A stretch of 64,000 nucleotides of DNA from Atriophallophorus winterbourni (Eukaryota; Platyhelminthes; Trematoda; Plagiorchiida; Microphallidae): NCBI GenBank assembly GCA_013407085.1, contig JACCGJ010019688.1, positions 1 to 64,000 of the forward strand, in the 5' to 3' direction. A model generated the notes under the pieces. The model was not told where the DNA came from, searched no databases, and was given only the letters and a program-made list of their open reading frames with translations. Each line of letters starts with the position of its first letter. Positions within the stretch are counted from its first letter, which is position 1. This document shows, one piece after another, positions 24,341-35,693 of the stretch. A program made the position numbers and the translations under genes.

Positions 24341-24573
24341 ATCCCGTATTAGTTTGTGCTATACACCAGATTTGCGGGTTGATTTTTTGAAACGCTTTTA
24401 CTGTTTGTTTATCCTACTGCTGAGTAAATATGCGATACTAAAGTAAATGTGGTATTTCTATTGCATGTGCATTCGAGATTCGAGTTCCAAGATTTGGGGG
24501 TAAAAAGCAAGATATGTGATTGTGAAAACGTAGTGAAACCACTGTTAAGTCGGGTTCATACAACGAAAACTAG

Positions 24574-24803
24574 GTTTGCATATGATATCACACAGTGATT
24601 CCCCGTCAGCTTGCTCAAAAACACCTGTATATTCTGAGGCTCGCATTTCCGGTAACTATAATCTACGATGGTTTTCTTCTATTAATCGGCGTTCATTTGG
24701 GACTGTGAAGAAAAGGTTCACTGAACCTTTGAAATTTTGCTTTTCTTCATTTAAACAGTCGGTCACAAATAGGACAGCGTCCGTCCGAGAAGCACTGAAA
24801 TAA
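24574..24803 (+). CDS. Possible terminal exon (CNB-domain gene or separate short gene)
   Basis: An open frame runs from a CTAG acceptor at 24573 to TAA 24801-24803. It encodes a Ser-rich, strongly basic tail (MISHSDSPSACSKTP, then NYNLRWFSSINRRSFGTVKK and SSFKQSVTNRTASVREALK). Read from 24574 its phase matches the GTGCGT donor at 22911. An AATAAA lies 23 bp after the stop. The acceptor has a poor pyrimidine tract, so a separate small gene starting at ATG 24582 cannot be excluded. No homolog is recognised. Confidence 0.35.
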
Positions 24804-24825
24804 AATACTCACACAGTAAGAATTT

Positions 24826-24831
24826 AATAAA
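24826..24831 (+). terminator. Candidate polyadenylation signal AATAAA
   Basis: AATAAA in the context ATTTAATAAAGG, 23 bp after the stop of the open frame ending at 24803. It is the first such signal on the + strand close downstream of the CNB-gene exons. Confidence 0.4.
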
Positions 24832-25643
24832 GGAATCCGTTGCGATTCACTTATTGGGTAAAGTATGATAGTTTGTAATTTCATCGTCGTCATCATCATA
24901 CACGTTTATAATTAGAAATCATCCATATATAGCACTAGGAAGTCAGCTCAACGCTATCTGTTCTATTAACAATGGGACATTCTACGAAATTTCCCGTACC
25001 CATGCTTCCCGTTTCTACAAAAGATATAAGTCAATCGTGCGACAATGTGAAATGAGAGAGCTTCGGAAAGGCAAAGTAGCAGGATTGATCGATGGGTATT
25101 GAGTACTGAATATGGAATATCAGAAATCAAATCCCCATTCACGTTTAATTTGAAGACGTTTTATCCACGGTAATTTGTAACACGAGGGAACAAGCTGTGA
25201 AGCGTGCTAACCATGTTTTAGGCCACTGAGTTGTAAACAAATCAATGATCGTCCTGAATAATCAATAGATTGTACATGTAGAACATTGGTTAAAATTTGA
25301 CAGATTGTCAAAGTAGACGACAAAGAACACAAAATAAAATCAATATCCGATAAAATGAATAAAGTTGATCAGAAATTAAAAATGACAAACGATAGTGAAC
25401 TGTGAACCGAAAAGGGTGAATAAAACAAATGCTTTAAATTATAAACAAAGAATAGAATTGCTCAAGTTGTGGGTCTAGCCCCAAATTCTGCATGTGCATA
25501 ATGACCATAAATCGTGCTAGAGAACGAAGAAATATACAGGTATGGGAATGGTCATATAAATAAAGTTAACGTTGAAAATTTGTTTAATTATTCCAAGGAA
25601 ACTAATATATACTATTCAACAAACAAACCGAGATTTACACGTA
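24832..25643. other. Intergenic between convergent genes
   Basis: AT-rich. A possible ATTAAA on the - strand (complement of TTTAAT, 25583-25588) lies about 55 bp beyond the stop of the ELAV-family gene and may serve as its polyadenylation signal. Confidence 0.4.
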
Positions 25644-27488
25644 TCAGGATTTTGCTGGATTTTCCGGCACCGGGGTCACTGATCCAGTCAAATTGTGAAA
25701 TTCTGCAGTCTCATGATTAGAGTGGTTTGAGTACTTTGCTTGTTGGTAGTTGGAAGTGATCTTAAATGAGACTTGCAGTACACGATTGCCTAGATGAAAT
25801 CCATTAAGCGAGTGTATAGCCAGTAATGCTTCTTCATAGTTACTCATTGTGACAAACCCAAAACCCTTGCACTTGTTTGTCACCGAGTCGCGGACAACTT
25901 TCACCGTTTGTACCGCCCCGAATGGCCCGAACAACTGCCAAAGCATAGATTCCTCCGTGTCTGGTGCGAGATTATAGACGAAGATACGCCAACCTGTTGC
26001 GGTTAGAGCACCAGCACTTGCAGCGAAGGCTGGCGCTAGAAGTGCCTGTGCGTTTGGCGTGAGGTTGCGCATGAATTCTATTCCAAATGGTGGCAAACCT
26101 GCAGGAAAATTGGGAGCAATATGTCCGTGGATAAATCCATTCGCCGATCTTAATCCAACACTATTTCCGTTCGGAAAAGTTGTGGCAGCAACGGCAGAAG
26201 CATGAGATTTTAAACGCGAATTTCCAGCGAATCGATGCAAAGGACTGACCATTCCTGCATCTAGACGACCAGGTATACCCAGACCACTGGTGGCTGATGG
26301 AAGCGGGACAGGAAATCCATTCGCAAGAATCGGTGTTTGAAAGCAAACTGGGGATTGAGTGCCAACCATTGGATTCGGGCCAGTTTCTAAGTTGTTTATA
26401 TAAGAATAACTACTGTTGCAAGGTAAGTTACTGCTGGGAGTTGTCGGCAAATGCTGCCCCGAATGCACATAGCCAAGTGTCCCAACATCATTTCCAATCT
26501 GATTTGAATAAAGACCATCCGCTGAGGGCTGTCCGGTCTGAGATGTGGCGCATACAGCTGCAGAGTTCTTGTCAATAATTGGCATCCCGTTCGGAGCTAA
26601 TGTGAATCGGGATCCGTTATCTCCTTCGCCAGATCGCAAATAGCATATCGCTTGATTTTCCGACCGACTGGAACTGGGTGAATTTGCAAACTTGACGGTT
26701 ATTTGCTCCGTAGCACCTGGGGGAAGATATCCGTTCAAACGTTTTATCGCTACTTCGGCTTCGGCTCTCTGGTCGTAGCGGATAAATGCAACACCGCGTG
26801 ACAAACCAGTTTTCGTGTCATACAATATACGAGCTGTAATAATATGACCACAGGTGCCAAACAATTTTTCTAATTCAGTTTGCGTCATTTTTCTCGGAAG
26901 TCCGCATATATACAGATTCGCGCCTTTGATTGCATCGGAGCTTGGTCTGGCCAACGAAACTTTGACCGTTTTGTTTTGCAAACGCAAACCGTTCAAAGTT
27001 TTTATTGCCTTCCCGGCGTCTATCGGATCATAAAATTTAACAAACGCGTAACCTAGACTTTCACCTGATGTTTTTTCCCGGACAAGTTTACAACTTTCGA
27101 CCTCTCCCACGCTAGAAAATAGGGCTCGAACCTCTTCTTGACTCATGTTGGGTGGAAGATAATTGATGATCAAATTGGTTTTATTCTCCTGTTGGTTGGG
27201 TAATCCATTGTGGTATCTCGATGAGTTAGTGACTTGGTTGGTTGCAGTCTGTGTATCGCTCAGCTTTGTAGAATTAACAGTGCTAGAACGTGTATGTGTA
27301 GGTTTACTGCTCATCACAGAGTTATTAGCCTCTTCAGAAAACGGTCGTTTGGTTTGCTCACACGCACTATTGTCTCCCGTATCTCCAGAGGCATTTTGTT
27401 TTGCGTGCCTAGCTGAGTTGGGTATTTGAGTAATTGCAGCATATTCGGCTGGATGTTGAGCACTATTGGAGGCCATATTCCGATTCAT
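25644..27488 (-). CDS. elav: ELAV/Hu-family RNA-binding protein, three RRMs, uninterrupted
   Basis: A 614-residue protein in one open frame. After a Ser/Thr/Asn-rich N-terminus (1-100) come RRM1 (about 104-182; RNP2 LIINYL at 106-111, RNP1-like LGYAFVKF at 145-152), RRM2 (about 190-268; LYICGL 192-197, RGVAFIRY 231-238), a linker of about 230 residues, and RRM3 (about 500-578; GWRIFVYNL and KGFGFVTM at 541-548). This order and the motif preceding RRM3 are diagnostic of the ELAV/Hu/Rbp9 family, which binds U- and AU-rich elements and controls splicing, stability and polyadenylation, often in neurons. The linker is much longer than in typical Hu proteins, and a tail of about 36 residues follows RRM3. 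No intron is needed, unlike most family members, so it could be an old retrocopy that stayed intact. No frame damage is seen. The first ATG (27486-27488) is used; Met5 is an alternative. Confidence 0.95.
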   Translation of the reverse strand: MNRNMASNSAQHPAEYAAITQIPNSARHAKQNASGDTGDNSACEQTKRPFSEEANNSVMSSKPTHTRSSTVNSTKLSDTQTATNQVTNSSRYHNGLPNQQENKTNLIINYLPPNMSQEEVRALFSSVGEVESCKLVREKTSGESLGYAFVKFYDPIDAGKAIKTLNGLRLQNKTVKVSLARPSSDAIKGANLYICGLPRKMTQTELEKLFGTCGHIITARILYDTKTGLSRGVAFIRYDQRAEAEVAIKRLNGYLPPGATEQITVKFANSPSSSRSENQAICYLRSGEGDNGSRFTLAPNGMPIIDKNSAAVCATSQTGQPSADGLYSNQIGNDVGTLGYVHSGQHLPTTPSSNLPCNSSYSYINNLETGPNPMVGTQSPVCFQTPILANGFPVPLPSATSGLGIPGRLDAGMVSPLHRFAGNSRLKSHASAVAATTFPNGNSVGLRSANGFIHGHIAPNFPAGLPPFGIEFMRNLTPNAQALLAPAFAASAGALTATGWRIFVYNLAPDTEESMLWQLFGPFGAVQTVKVVRDSVTNKCKGFGFVTMSNYEEALLAIHSLNGFHLGNRVLQVSFKITSNYQQAKYSNHSNHETAEFHNLTGSVTPVPENPAKS

Positions 27489-28021
27489 CGTGAGCGTTCA
27501 TGGGAGTCAATCTAAATTGGCGGTTGATATTAGAAATTATTCCTGCGCTCTTTGAACCAAGCGATTAAATTAAGAACACTGGTTTAGAAAACATCCATGC
27601 AATCACGTCAAACTGAAATTCCACACAAGAAACCCGGATGTGGTTTATATTGAGCTGATCAGTTTGAATCGTGTAAATATTGATCATTGGTTAAAGGTCA
27701 AAGCCACGGATCATCTGATCCGTCCAAGGTAATTAACACATGTGGCGTTCACCCAGACAATGTGCTCCGTAGCACATATTTTAACTCTTTTCCATGTTAC
27801 ATGGGAAAGGAGTATTCCTCGTTATATTTGACACAATTCAGAAATCGACATATGCAACATTTTACAGATCGGCTATCGTGTAACGTAGTCTGTCCATATC
27901 AGTGGACCGGGATTTGTCAAGTGCTCTTTGAAGCAATCGTGATGACTGTAGTTGATTGGAATATGTTTGGGATCGATCGTAGATTATATAATGGAAAGAA
28001 ATTAGTATGCAATCGGTTAGA
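27489..28021. other. Upstream region of the ELAV-family gene
   Basis: It should contain the 5' untranslated region and promoter of the - strand gene; no TATA box is obvious. A + strand frame of 114 codons (27687-28031) is not supported. Its end (CAATCGGTTAGAGCCGTTTT near 28010) resembles a terminus of repeat family B. Confidence 0.4.
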
Positions 28022-28965
28022 GCCGTTTTAGGTCGGTACGTGAGATGTACGTTAGAGTGAAAAATGAACTATCCGAGTCGATTAAAGTTGCCTATGATGC
28101 CCCACAAGGATCATTTCTCGGACCGCTTTTGTTTTTAATATATAAACGACTTGCCTACTGTAGTGCAGTCGTAGGTGCTTATTTTCGCTCATGACGCACA
28201 GCTTTGGCGCAAGATAGACTTCGCAGCTGATATGATTTACACCTGGTTCCTAGACAACGAAATGTCACTGAATGCTTCAAAATGCAGCCTATTGTCGCTC
28301 AACAGCAAGTTGAGCAAATAATATTATCTAGGTCGTACTGATAATAAACCCGCCTCCTCCGAAAAAGATTTAGGCGTGATTATCCAGTCTGACGTAGGAA
28401 ACTCAATGCAAAGACGAGTCGCTGCCAGCAAATCTGAAAGCAACTTGGGTCTCCTTAGAAGAGTCCTAGGTTCGTTTGACCCCAACATTATCTGCACATT
28501 GATTTCAACCTACATCCGTCCGCATATCGATTATGCTTCACCGGCATGGGATCCTTGGTTGAAAAAAGATACTCAGCTATTGGAAAATCCACAGCGCAGA
28601 GCTACAAAACTCGTCATGGGACTTTCTAATTATCCATACGAAATGAGACTTAAAATATTGAATTTGCATTTGGCTCAATACAGACGGCAACGAGGAGCAA
28701 TAAACTTCATTTGGACGGTGCTTAATCAAACAAATCATCTTTGCAGTCGTTTGTTTCATGTTTCCCATAATACACATCTGCGTGGTCACCAATCTAAACT
28801 TTACTAACAGCATAGCACGTTGAACTTCCGAAAATATGCATTTTACGTTCGCAATGTGCAATTATGGAACAGTTTACCTACTCATGTGGTACAATCTGTA
28901 ACCATTGACGTTTTCAAGAAATCACTAGATTTCCACATGGACAAGTATGTTTTTCACGTTTGATA
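28022..28965 (+). mobile_element. CR1-like LINE fragment, palm to C-terminus
   Basis: It starts at the APQGSFLGPLLFLIY box (about 28095-28140) and continues through degraded palm sequence to an open stretch with SSEKDLGVIIQSDV, TYIRPHIDYASPAWDPWLKK and RRATKLVMGLSNYPYEMRL. The open stretch ends at 28807, with further decayed sequence to about 28965. Stops and a frame shift lie between the blocks. It is the clearest CR1-type C-terminus in the window and useful for classifying the other copies. Confidence 0.9.
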
Positions 28966-29264
28966 ATAATCTCTAACAATATTTTGATATTTTTATCAGC
29001 CGACCCGATGTACATTTTTGTGGGTCTTGTAAAGCATAGCTTTTTACACGCATATCATCTATGAATAAATCTATGAATAAACCTACGAATGGTCAAGGTC
29101 GGTCGACACTGTTGCTGAGATCTTTAAAATTATAAAACTGATGGGAGTAAGCAAAGTATATTGTTGCTCATCTCATAAGATTAATATTAAACAATTTGTT
29201 TGAAAAATTCTAATTAACTATCGAGGAGGCGATGAATATTAGCTAATTACGTTCACATCTATGC

Positions 29265-30560
29265 TGAGAGCCAGATTGCGGAGATATATGCACCATCCAC
29301 CTTTTGACCCCAAATCGACCTGCCTTAGCAATGTCAATTGTTTGCGCATGCAGGCACTCGCCATACGGTTTAATTCCGCATCTTGACACATTCGACATTG
29401 TTTAAATGCACTTTGTTACCTGTATCTAATACATGCACTGCCAAGGCTGAATCACTAACAATGGATTGATATTCCATCATACCTCGGGGGGGTCTTGTGA
29501 CACGCTTTCAGTATTCTTTGATTTGGGTGTCAAGTTGCCTGAAAGTCTGCGCTATGTGAACACAAAGGTAACACTCGCATTTGATTCTGGACATGGTATT
29601 CGTGACGCTTGATAAAGGCGTGTTATAGTTTAGGTGCACTGCACCTAAGATTCTGTTGATCCTTTCTGCTGTGTTTTGGACATACGGTATACAAACAGTA
29701 TCTCTCCAATTCTTCTCTGATTTCGCCTATGGGTATTTTACCCTCATCAATGAGCTTTAAAACAAACGATTCGGATAACCGTGATCTAAGCGGTGTTAAG
29801 TTGGTTCACGATGAGCCAGTTTTCAATCATTTTCATTACTGAACATGTGTTCTAACTTGGATAAAAATGTACGAATCTACGTTCTTGAAGACCGATCTCG
29901 GATGAGCGGATGTGTATCGAATAAGAGCCAAACAGTAAAAAACGGGAAGTGGCCTGTGGAAGAATCCATTTCCTTTGTGACCGTATCCAGTGGTCCAGAT
30001 CATTCAAATAGTTAAAGAAGGCTTTGAACTGTTCCCGCGCTATGAAGACAAATGTGTCATCAACGTGGCGCCAACATAATTTTGACACAAGCCCTTCATT
30101 GTCAAGGGCCATTTTTCAAAGTGGTCCATATACATTTTAGTAAGTACTGGAGAAATCGGTGAACCAATTGCTAACACTTCCTTATGTTGATATAATTGCC
30201 CATTAAACACACATTGGTTCCTGCTTATCAAATTGACACACCGTTGACAATGCGCTGGGCGCTCACATCTGTACGATCTGACAAACTGTAATCTGCTTGC
30301 AGTACCGTTCTAGCAATTTGAAATGCACTTGTCGTATCCACATTGGTGAACAAGACACTGTCATCGAAGTTAACCACTATCTCCTCGTCATCAATTATTA
30401 CAAACTATGAGCGTGCTGAAAAGTTGTATGCCTTCTTGACGAACGAGACCGTTTTGCTAACTAATTCTATCGACAAATGAGCCAAATGTCTGACTAACTC
30501 GTGTGCACTAACCGATTACATAGAAATGTATTTTCAATAGAAAAATATTGATGACTGACT
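29265..30560 (-). mobile_element. Penelope-like element, degenerate
   Basis: Read on the - strand from high to low coordinate: NFDDSVLFTNVDTTSAF (about 30330-30390), NGQLYQHKEVLAIGSPISPV (about 30140-30205), the polymerase box WRHVDDTFVF (about 30030-30075), then VCIPYVQNTAERINRILG near 29640-29700 and ALAVHVLDTGNKVHLNN near 29405-29465. These are the ordered hallmarks of Penelope reverse transcriptase and of the linker and C-terminal region around its GIY-YIG endonuclease. Frame breaks between blocks make it non-functional. Confidence 0.88.
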
Positions 30561-33244
30561 TCACATTGCGCTGAGGATTACTGTATTTATGGAGCTCAAT
30601 TTGATTATCTGTGAAATTAATAAACGGTTACATTTCAACTCTATAATGCCCAGCTGGAAGTAGTTTCTGGTTCGACGTTGCTCTGTCTAAAACAAGTTAC
30701 TTTAGTTGTTATTCTTAATTTGCTCAAATTTGTAAAGCAACATTCTAACCTCTTTCAATCCAATGCATTGTCCTGTCATAAATCAACATACAGACATAAT
30801 TCTGCACTTCGTGATCACGATATTTGAAAAAGAACATTGAAGTTTAAATATAATCAATGGCGCAGCTCAACAAACCCCTGATTTATAGCACACAGGCTGT
30901 AGGGAGCTAGCATGTCTGTGGTTGAGTAGCGTGTAAATATGGAGGTTTTATTCAAGCCCATGCAGTTAACAGCAATCACGCCAACGGAAATTAATCACAC
31001 AATTGAACAAATTTACCAAATTAATGCAACGTTTCACAGTTAAAATGTTGCTGGCTGACGTATGGTACAAGACGCGATTACAAAACTGGTTTTAAGTTGC
31101 TAAACCGCATCAAATTGAAAAAGCTAGGTCAGCAGTGAGTCTTGATGATGGACTTTAAACCTCGCCACATAGTTTCGTGAAACTAATCACGAACGAAACC
31201 TCACTCATTTGGTCCCATCAAGCGCGGAAACAACTAAAAATATCTGATGCTGTTTTGATGAAACATTCCGCGCGAACACTATTTAACAGCGTTTTCGCAG
31301 TGAACATTTGTTGCGCCTGCATTCATATTCTGTGTAGTGAGATCGATTGTTTTATAAAGATGCTGCTCGCGAGTAGTCACGTAAATTATTTTTTTTAATC
31401 GTGATGACGAAATGTCATTTCAGGTAATTCATTTCCCACCACCGGTTCACGATGGTAGATGGGAAATGAGTTTTTTAAAATCGATTTATCACAAATGTTT
31501 TTATAAGAATCAGTCAATGAAATAAACTTCGTACCTCATTCATCGTTGTGGGAAACTTATATACATTTAATTGAGGTTCCCTTAAGTGTTTGCACTTATA
31601 TTTATGCTGTAAAATATTGTGTGAAACCTCGAAAAAACAAGAATTTTTAAATTAAATTACCAACGGCGCATCAAACAATATCGTTTGGTTTCATAAATTC
31701 TTTCAAAATTTCAGACGCACTGCAATATTCCTTTAATTTAAATAGTAATTTTACCCTGTTCCATGTTTAACCGGCACTAATCTTTCTACCTCTTGAATCA
31801 GCGTGATCTGTAAGAAATCTGTATTATTATAGGAACGAGAGTCGAGAATACTCCAAAGTCCTTGCAGGAGCTAAATTACTTTTAATAACTTCATTCGGAG
31901 CTGCGTTACGGAACCCGAAATAAGTCCAATATTGAATATGTGGGAATTTTCGCACTACTAAGTGACTTTGTCAATTTATTGCAAAACAATGTCACACAGT
32001 GAAGGCAAATAACATTACCTACTTTATTTACTTGAAAAAAATTCATCAACTCTAATTGATGTGTTGGTGTTGTTTATCAAGTTGATCCGAATAACAAAAG
32101 TACGCGTCTTGATAGAAAAGGTATCAGAATATCACTAGGAAGCATGCTGGAAACTACATGAAATTGACCTCCGATTTTCGTTCAATGTAATTTATAAATA
32201 AATATTATAACGAAACAATTTTATTTACACTAAGGTTGTGAAATGCACAACCCGTTGAGCATAAAAATTTAAAATTCCAATCAACTTTGTGTCCGGATTC
32301 GTAGATGGTTTCCAGCAATGTCAGTTTCGACAAAGCAACATTCTTTTGCTTCCGACACCGGGGAGTTAAGCTTGTTCCTATAGAAGAAGCTATAATCGTC
32401 TCGTTCCCCTATAAGCCATGAGGTCACGGTAGTATACTGGTGAACTATATTGAGTGAATGAACTATCGATCAAGCATCAATCTATATTGATTACGGTCGC
32501 ATATTGTGATTATCGTTTACAAGACCGACGGTGCTATTCATCCTTTCAATAAACCAGTTCAGCAACGGTTGTGATTCTTTTTTATCCACGAGTGGGTGAG
32601 CAGTGTATACATATATGACAGCTGGATATTTCAACTCCACGCAGAACTGCGCTATGTCATTTTGTTTGACGTGTGTATGTTTTATTTGGTAATCACTTCC
32701 TAAATCTTCAATTTTGAGAACTTTGAATAAACCGCAAGTGTCGGTTTCCCTCCCCTCACATTCACGTCACTATTTTTTATTCGGATAAGTGGATACCACC
32801 CAAGTTTGGCCAGACAATGTTGACAATACATGAACAAAAATGCGCGTCCAACATTGAGAGCCAATCGATCAACAAAGTGTAGGCCGTAGGTTGTGATTCC
32901 AGTCGGCCTGTCGGTCGTAGCGTAGTTCTCTATTGTAGTTCGCGTGAGACCACAAGTTAAGTGTAGCAAGTGATTAAACCTGTGCAGAATGATGTGCCTA
33001 AGGTGCGGAAAGTCCAATAAAAACATTTGCGGACAAAAAAGTCATGTAACGATGGAATAATTATAAGTTGGATGATGTTTAAAAACGAGGGAGATTAAGT
33101 CGAATGGCACATACGAACGCATGAATCATTCTTCATTCTTCGTAGACCATACCGGCAGCGTGGAAATGACACTGGCTAACTAAACACTGCCTATCGCCAT
33201 AAATGCTGTTCTTCCCGAACCAAACTATACATATATGTATATAT
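30561..33244. other. No supported gene
   Basis: AT-rich. A 108-codon open frame on the - strand (32700-33026) containing HLRHIILHRFNHLLHL and RPTGITTYGLHFVDRLALNV looks more protein-like than its neighbours but I do not recognise it. It may be another mobile-element remnant. Confidence 0.4.
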
Positions 33245-33345
33245 ATGCCGGTGTGATATGCCTGTGATCTACGTTCGGCAACCCAGAGCAGAATCTTAAC
33301 TTCCCCAACTTGTAGAAGGCGCTTCATAGTATGCCTCACACGTCA
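33245..33345 (-). mobile_element. Short remnant of LINE family with C2H2 tail
   Basis: Read on the - strand it gives HTMKRLLQVGEVKILLWVAERRSQ, the counterpart of the block just before the finger at 45540-45603 and 10190-10261. The finger itself is lost. Confidence 0.5.
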
Positions 33346-34440
33346 GTGACCAAATGCAAGTTCTTCCTAACTTGTGCGGAAGATATAAGCATCAACAAAA
33401 CATTGTTTATATATTTTTTAATTGAATATTGAAAATCATGTTCTGCCTATTTATCTATTCAAACTCTGGAGCCTAATTTGTGATATATATTTGCGTGCTT
33501 GATGAACCCAAATCGAGTCTAAGACATTCAGTTTGTTCGGTCGTGTTGTTTTAGTAGTTCGCTTTTTGAATCTAAGAAAACAACAGAACGACATTTCTAT
33601 GTTAGTGTGAGTGAACTAATAAAGAAGTGTAAACAATTACGTTTAACTGGAATCTTATTGTGCAATGATGGATTTTTTGATTAATTTTGTTGATTCGATT
33701 TCGTAAACTAAGCCGCATGAATTCAATAATCTAAAAAAAATCCAAAATGCCAATTCTGTTTGTCTGTTTCACGACCATCACGAAATTTCAACAACAAATT
33801 AGCTCCAGCTCATCAAACCCACGAGAACTCAAAATCTGCTGAAACCTAAATCACAGACAAGCGAATTGTTCCCAAGTTGGAGATGTCGTCTGGGGAATTT
33901 TGAGGCACTTTATTCCAATCCACTAAGATTTAAGTTGAATTATGTCGCCATTCTAACGTTCGCCAGTTAAAATCTGCAAGTTTGCGTTTATAAATCTGTT
34001 AGAATTGTAAGCATGAATCGATGATTTGCTAAACGAGTTCAATGCACACCAATCAATGTGAATCAAAAACGGTGCTTCACTGAAAGTTGTGTTTGAATGC
34101 AGTGAAAACTAGTATCAGGGTCTCAGTGAATTGACTGGTGTAAAGCTTTTATCATAATTTGATTTAGTCTCATCAGCATCAGAATCATGTTTATACCGAA
34201 ATGAACAGAGAAGTAAAATCAAAAACAGAACTAGAAGAAACTTAAAATTGATCAAATGCTTCAGATATTACAGCACGTTTCCTGCAATTATTTGCTATAA
34301 AATTGGCAATAATCCCTGCAAGTAAACTCAAGAAAACTGAAAGCAAAATCTCGAGAAAGGATCAGTCAAACATTTCTTACAAAATCCCAAACAGTATAGT
34401 GATGAAATGCTCTCTTGATTCAGGATTCAAGATTCAAGCT
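33346..34440. other. No gene recognised
   Basis: AT-rich spacer upstream of the tandem secreted-protein locus. It ends in a small GATTCA-rich run (about 34418-34440) directly at the left boundary of the duplicated unit. Confidence 0.5.
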
Positions 34441-34539
34441 TGACCGATGACGCCGGTCGCAACACCACGCCAGCACCCCCGCCCTAGTAACTACGAGAAC
34501 AAAGCCAAGCGAGATCAGCTATGATAACCGCAGCGCGCG

Positions 34540-34648
34540 TTACGTCATCCGGCACGCATGGGACAACGCGAGCACTTGAGATAACAGACACAAAGCCGAC
34601 ACAGCTCTATATAAGCGATGGACTCGCGTGAGCTGCACAGCAGTTTCA
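34540..34648 (+). promoter_or_regulatory. Promoter of secreted-protein gene 1: CRE-like, GATA-like, TATA box
   Basis: TTACGTCA (34540-34547) is a CRE/ATF-type site, AGATAA (34579-34584) is a GATA-type site, and TATATAA (34608-34614) is a good TATA box with a plausible start about 30 bp further on (CAGTTTCACT). ATG follows at 34665. All three sites recur at the same spacing in unit 2 although the surrounding bases have diverged. Confidence 0.7.
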
Positions 34649-34664
34649 CTCGAACTTGTGAACC

Positions 34665-34949
34665 ATGCGATCCGACTGCAGGCTCATCATCGTAACCATT
34701 GCATTGTTGGTGCTTTCCGTGTGTGCATTGACAGAACCAGTGTTTGGGAATCCAAATGTCAGTGATGCGTACGAGGTGGTGAACATGTTGCAATCCTCGT
34801 TCGTGAATGTGTTTGAGCAATGCCGACAGAAATTACTCGCTGGTGGGTGCCCCGAGATGGAAGTCGCAATATTTCTCTCACCGGAAGAGCTGCAAAAAAT
34901 GAAAGCAACCTTGCAGGTGGACATCGATTTATCGCTATGCGTATGTTGA
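34665..34949 (+). CDS. Small secreted protein, tandem copy 1
   Basis: It encodes 94 residues in the unspliced reading. Residues 1-28 are a classic signal peptide: a basic start, then the hydrophobic LIIVTIALLVLSVCAL, with probable cleavage near the Ala-Leu or Gly-Asn. The mature part is helical and amphipathic (YEVVNMLQSSFVNVFEQC) with a short CRQKLLAGGC loop and a conserved Cys near the end. I recognise no family. After Cys92 the sequence GTATGT could be a splice donor: splicing to 35296 (intron 34941-35295, acceptor TCAATGTGCAG) would replace the last two residues with 15 others, giving 107 residues. Alternatively it ends at TGA 34947-34949, with AATAAA at 35172-35177 as polyadenylation signal. 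The start codon is fixed by the TATA box 50-57 bp upstream and by conservation in copy 2. Confidence 0.75.
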   Translation: MRSDCRLIIVTIALLVLSVCALTEPVFGNPNVSDAYEVVNMLQSSFVNVFEQCRQKLLAGGCPEMEVAIFLSPEELQKMKATLQVDIDLSLCVC

Positions 34950-35171
34950 GCATCTTTTCATTGGGTTCATGTACAAACTGTTTTCATTATTCATGTTTTC
35001 GGTTTCGATTATTCAAATATATTCCATTACTACCTTATGCACGTGTGCTGAAATAATGCGTTGGTAGTGTTTTGATTTGCGAGACTAAGAGGAATTTAAC
35101 GGGACAGGGTCGTAATGAAGTGAATAGCGTTGATGAGACGTTTCAAGATTCGAGATTCAAAAATTTATATT

Positions 35172-35177
35172 AATAAA
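35172..35177 (+). terminator. Candidate polyadenylation signal, copy 1 only
   Basis: AATAAA about 223 bp after the unspliced stop. It would serve the single-exon model. In copy 2 the same place reads AACAAA (39603-39608). Confidence 0.4.
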
Positions 35178-35295
35178 ATCTAGTAGATTTACAATTACCA
35201 TAGCATAGTATATATTCGTTAATTAAAATTGGAAAATTCATTCCTTTTATGTCACGTAAAGTCCAATTGAATACTTACCATGAGTCAATGTGCAG

Positions 35296-35343
35296 GTGTC
35301 GTCAAATCTCTATGCAACAAATACGTTTCCGTATTTCGAGTGA
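35296..35343 (+). CDS. Candidate second exon of secreted-protein gene 1
   Basis: In the spliced model, phase 0 from Cys92 gives 15 residues (VSSNLYATNTFPYFE) and TGA at 35341-35343. The acceptor ATGAGTCAATGTGCAG has only a modest pyrimidine tract. The segment is identical in copy 2, but so is the surrounding non-coding DNA, so identity is not evidence of coding. Confidence 0.35.
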   Translation: MSSNLYATNTFPYFE

Positions 35344-35693
35344 ATGTTTCAACGCTGGGAGCGGTAATAATAGTTTCAGGGAGGGCAGTCCAAAATAAGC
35401 AGTAACATACAGATTGAAAATATCGGCGACAGCCAAGACGGAAGTGAGGAATTTGTAGTGTCGCTGAGAGGCTGCATGTATGTTGACACTCAAGGCATTA
35501 GAATAACTATTCTAAATGATGATGTGCGGGATGTAATATTATTATGTCAGTATAACATCAAACTGAAGTCTTCTTGGAAGAGGAGTAGGGAGTCTCAGTG
35601 TTGGCAATCGATCCTCGTACGTTAGTTTCCGGAAACCACTTACGAGCTTGGTTGCACAATGGTATTTTTTATCAAGCAATATTATATCCTTCT

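Noticed and set aside
34545..34953. Several - strand frames over the secreted-protein gene and the same at 38914-39384
   Set aside because: They are antisense shadows. The + strand frame has the signal peptide, TATA box and conserved start.
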